Under the pieces are notes generated by a model. That model did not search any database, was not told the origin of the DNA, and worked only from the letters and a program-made list of their open reading frames with translations. This document shows positions 63,196 to 64,000 of a stretch of DNA of 64,000 bases, piece after piece. A program made the position numbers and the translations under genes. Location of the stretch: the NCBI RefSeq assembly GCF_004795895.1, contig NZ_CP039250.1, positions 4,317,501 to 4,381,500 on the forward strand. The letters are read 5' to 3'. The DNA comes from Sphingopyxis sp. PAMC25046 (GTDB lineage Bacteria > Pseudomonadota > Alphaproteobacteria > Sphingomonadales > Sphingomonadaceae). Numbering within the stretch: position 1 is the stretch's first letter; every line of letters starts with the position of its first letter.

Positions 63196-63486
63196 TTAGC
63201 CTTCGGCCGCGGCGGGAGCAGCCGGAGCGGCACCCTTGGGCTTGCTGTGGGTGTCGACCTTGTCGAGTACCTTCCAGGTCTTCAGCTTCGAAATCGGCTT
63301 CGTTTCCTCGATTCGGACGGTTTCGCCAGCCTTGATGGCATTGTCCTCATCGTGGGCGTGATACTTTTTCGAGCGGCGGATGATCTTGCCGTACAGAGGG
63401 TGTTTCACCTTCCGTTCGACCTTCACCACGACGGTCTTGTCGCCCTTGTCGGACACCACCGTGCCGGTCAGAATGCGCTTCGGCAT
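63196..63486 (-). CDS. rpsQ: 30S ribosomal protein S17
   Basis: A 96-residue OB-fold protein binding 16S rRNA. The core is [40 protein letters not shown], then [20 protein letters not shown]. It has an added Ala/Pro-rich C-terminal tail (about ten residues) over the E. coli protein. Confidence 0.97.
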   Translation of the reverse strand: MPKRILTGTVVSDKGDKTVVVKVERKVKHPLYGKIIRRSKKYHAHDEDNAIKAGETVRIEETKPISKLKTWKVLDKVDTHSKPKGAAPAAPAAAEG

Positions 63487-63497
63487 CGATAGTCTCC

Positions 63498-63701
63498 TTA
63501 CTTCGCGGCCGAGCGCGCGCGCTCGGTCTGCTGCGTCTTGATGCGGGCGATCGAGCGCCGCACTTCCTTGACGCGCGAGGCCTTTTCAAGCTGGCCGGTG
63601 GCCGCCTGGAAGCGGAGGTTGAACGCCTCGCGCTTCAGTTCGCCAAGCTGTTCGGCGAGCTGGTCGTCGGTCTTGGCCTTGAAATCTTCGGTCTTGGCCA
63701 T
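63498..63701 (-). CDS. rpmC: 50S ribosomal protein L29
   Basis: A 67-residue helical protein near the exit tunnel. [44 protein letters not shown] is the L29 pattern. It lies between rplP and rpsQ. Confidence 0.97.
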   Translation of the reverse strand: MAKTEDFKAKTDDQLAEQLGELKREAFNLRFQAATGQLEKASRVKEVRRSIARIKTQQTERARSAAK

Positions 63702-63705
63702 GTCC

Positions 63706-64000
63706 TTAACCCTCCAGGTGCGAAGTGTCGCCGAGACGGGCGATAACCTTCGTCTTGATCGGCAGCTTCATCGCGGCGCGTTCGAACGCCAGCGCGGCCA
63801 CGGGGCCGGGGACGCCGTCGAGTTCGAACAGGATGCGGCCCGGCTTCACGCGCGCGGCCCAGAATTCCGGCGAACCCTTGCCCTTACCCATGCGGACTTC
63901 GGCAGGCTTCGACGACACGGGGACGTCGGGGAAGATGCGGATCCACAAACGGCCCTGACGCTTGATCGCACGGCTGATCGCGCGGCGGGCCGCTTCGATC
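63706..64000 (-). CDS. rplP: 50S ribosomal protein L16 (5' end cut by window edge)
   Basis: The C-terminal 98 or so residues of L16: [62 protein letters not shown], ending in [13 protein letters not shown]. The gene starts beyond the right edge; the rest of the S10 operon is expected there. It lies four bases upstream of rpmC. Confidence 0.96.
   Translation of the reverse strand, partial: IEAARRAISRAIKRQGRLWIRIFPDVPVSSKPAEVRMGKGKGSPEFWAARVKPGRILFELDGVPGPVAALAFERAAMKLPIKTKVIARLGDTSHLEG

Noticed and set aside
1..64000. CRISPR array, prophage, insertion sequence or toxin-antitoxin module
   Set aside because: No regular direct-repeat array, transposase, integrase or toxin motif was seen in any frame.

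Overview
The window is a contiguous piece of a GC-rich alphaproteobacterial chromosome. The gene content points to the order Sphingomonadales and looks most like Sphingopyxis. Evidence includes the division regulator MipZ, COQ9, MmcB, DUF3576 and Cbp3-type (ubiquinol-cytochrome c) chaperone proteins, an lptB-rpoN pair, a RibBX-type riboflavin enzyme, and a strong preference for G/C at third codon positions. The genus is an inference from protein content; no rRNA is present. No tRNA, CRISPR array, insertion sequence, prophage or plasmid gene was seen, so this is core chromosome with a few accessory-looking insertions.

Layout. 1-7.8 kb: end of panC, then mipZ, a phosphomannomutase/phosphoglucomutase, lptB-rpoN, a large inverted repeat, rpmJ, a HAD phosphatase, and a MarR regulator overlapped with an S41 peptidase. 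7.9-12.5 kb: exported oligopeptidase B, aminopeptidase P and a thioesterase. 12.5-15 kb: a TTGCA-rich gap with a strong minus-strand terminator, a membrane protein, and ribD-ribE. 15-19 kb: GFA protein, ssb-mmcB, feoA-feoB with a Fur-like site, and a COQ9 protein. 19-23.4 kb: an OYE-type reductase, a second riboflavin block (ribBX-ribH-membrane protein) and an ankyrin protein. 23.5-28 kb: SCO1, YcgN and YgjP proteins, PBP1A and msrB. 28-31 kb: a tightly overlapped type III polyketide synthase / methyltransferase / FAD enzyme operon. 31-34 kb: DUF4402 protein, PLP homeostasis protein, thiamine phosphate synthase-like protein and an exported protein. 34-38.7 kb: DUF3576 lipoprotein, leuS, lptE, holA. 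39-46 kb: AraC regulator, pheST, HSL-type esterase, ogt-like gene, SnoaL-like gene. 46-51.3 kb: mutS-glnD. 51.4-56.3 kb: maeB, bamE, Cbp3-like chaperone, DUF177 and SRPBCC proteins. 56.3-64 kb (minus strand): the S10/spc ribosomal block from rplP through rplO, then secY and adk.

How it works together. Much of the window is housekeeping: envelope assembly (lptB, lptE, bamE, PBP1A, secY), translation (ribosomal block, leuS, pheST), replication and repair (holA, ssb, mmcB, mutS, ogt), nitrogen and sigma-54 control (rpoN, glnD), and riboflavin synthesis split over two loci. The parts most worth attention are the type III PKS operon, the DNA-binding-like domain fused to RibBX beside a palindromic promoter, the MarR/S41 pair with an operator over its start codon, the structured non-coding gaps at 12.5, 33.8, 38.8 and 58.4 kb, a codon-anomalous patch in leuS, and a DUF1737 gene inside the spc ribosomal operon.
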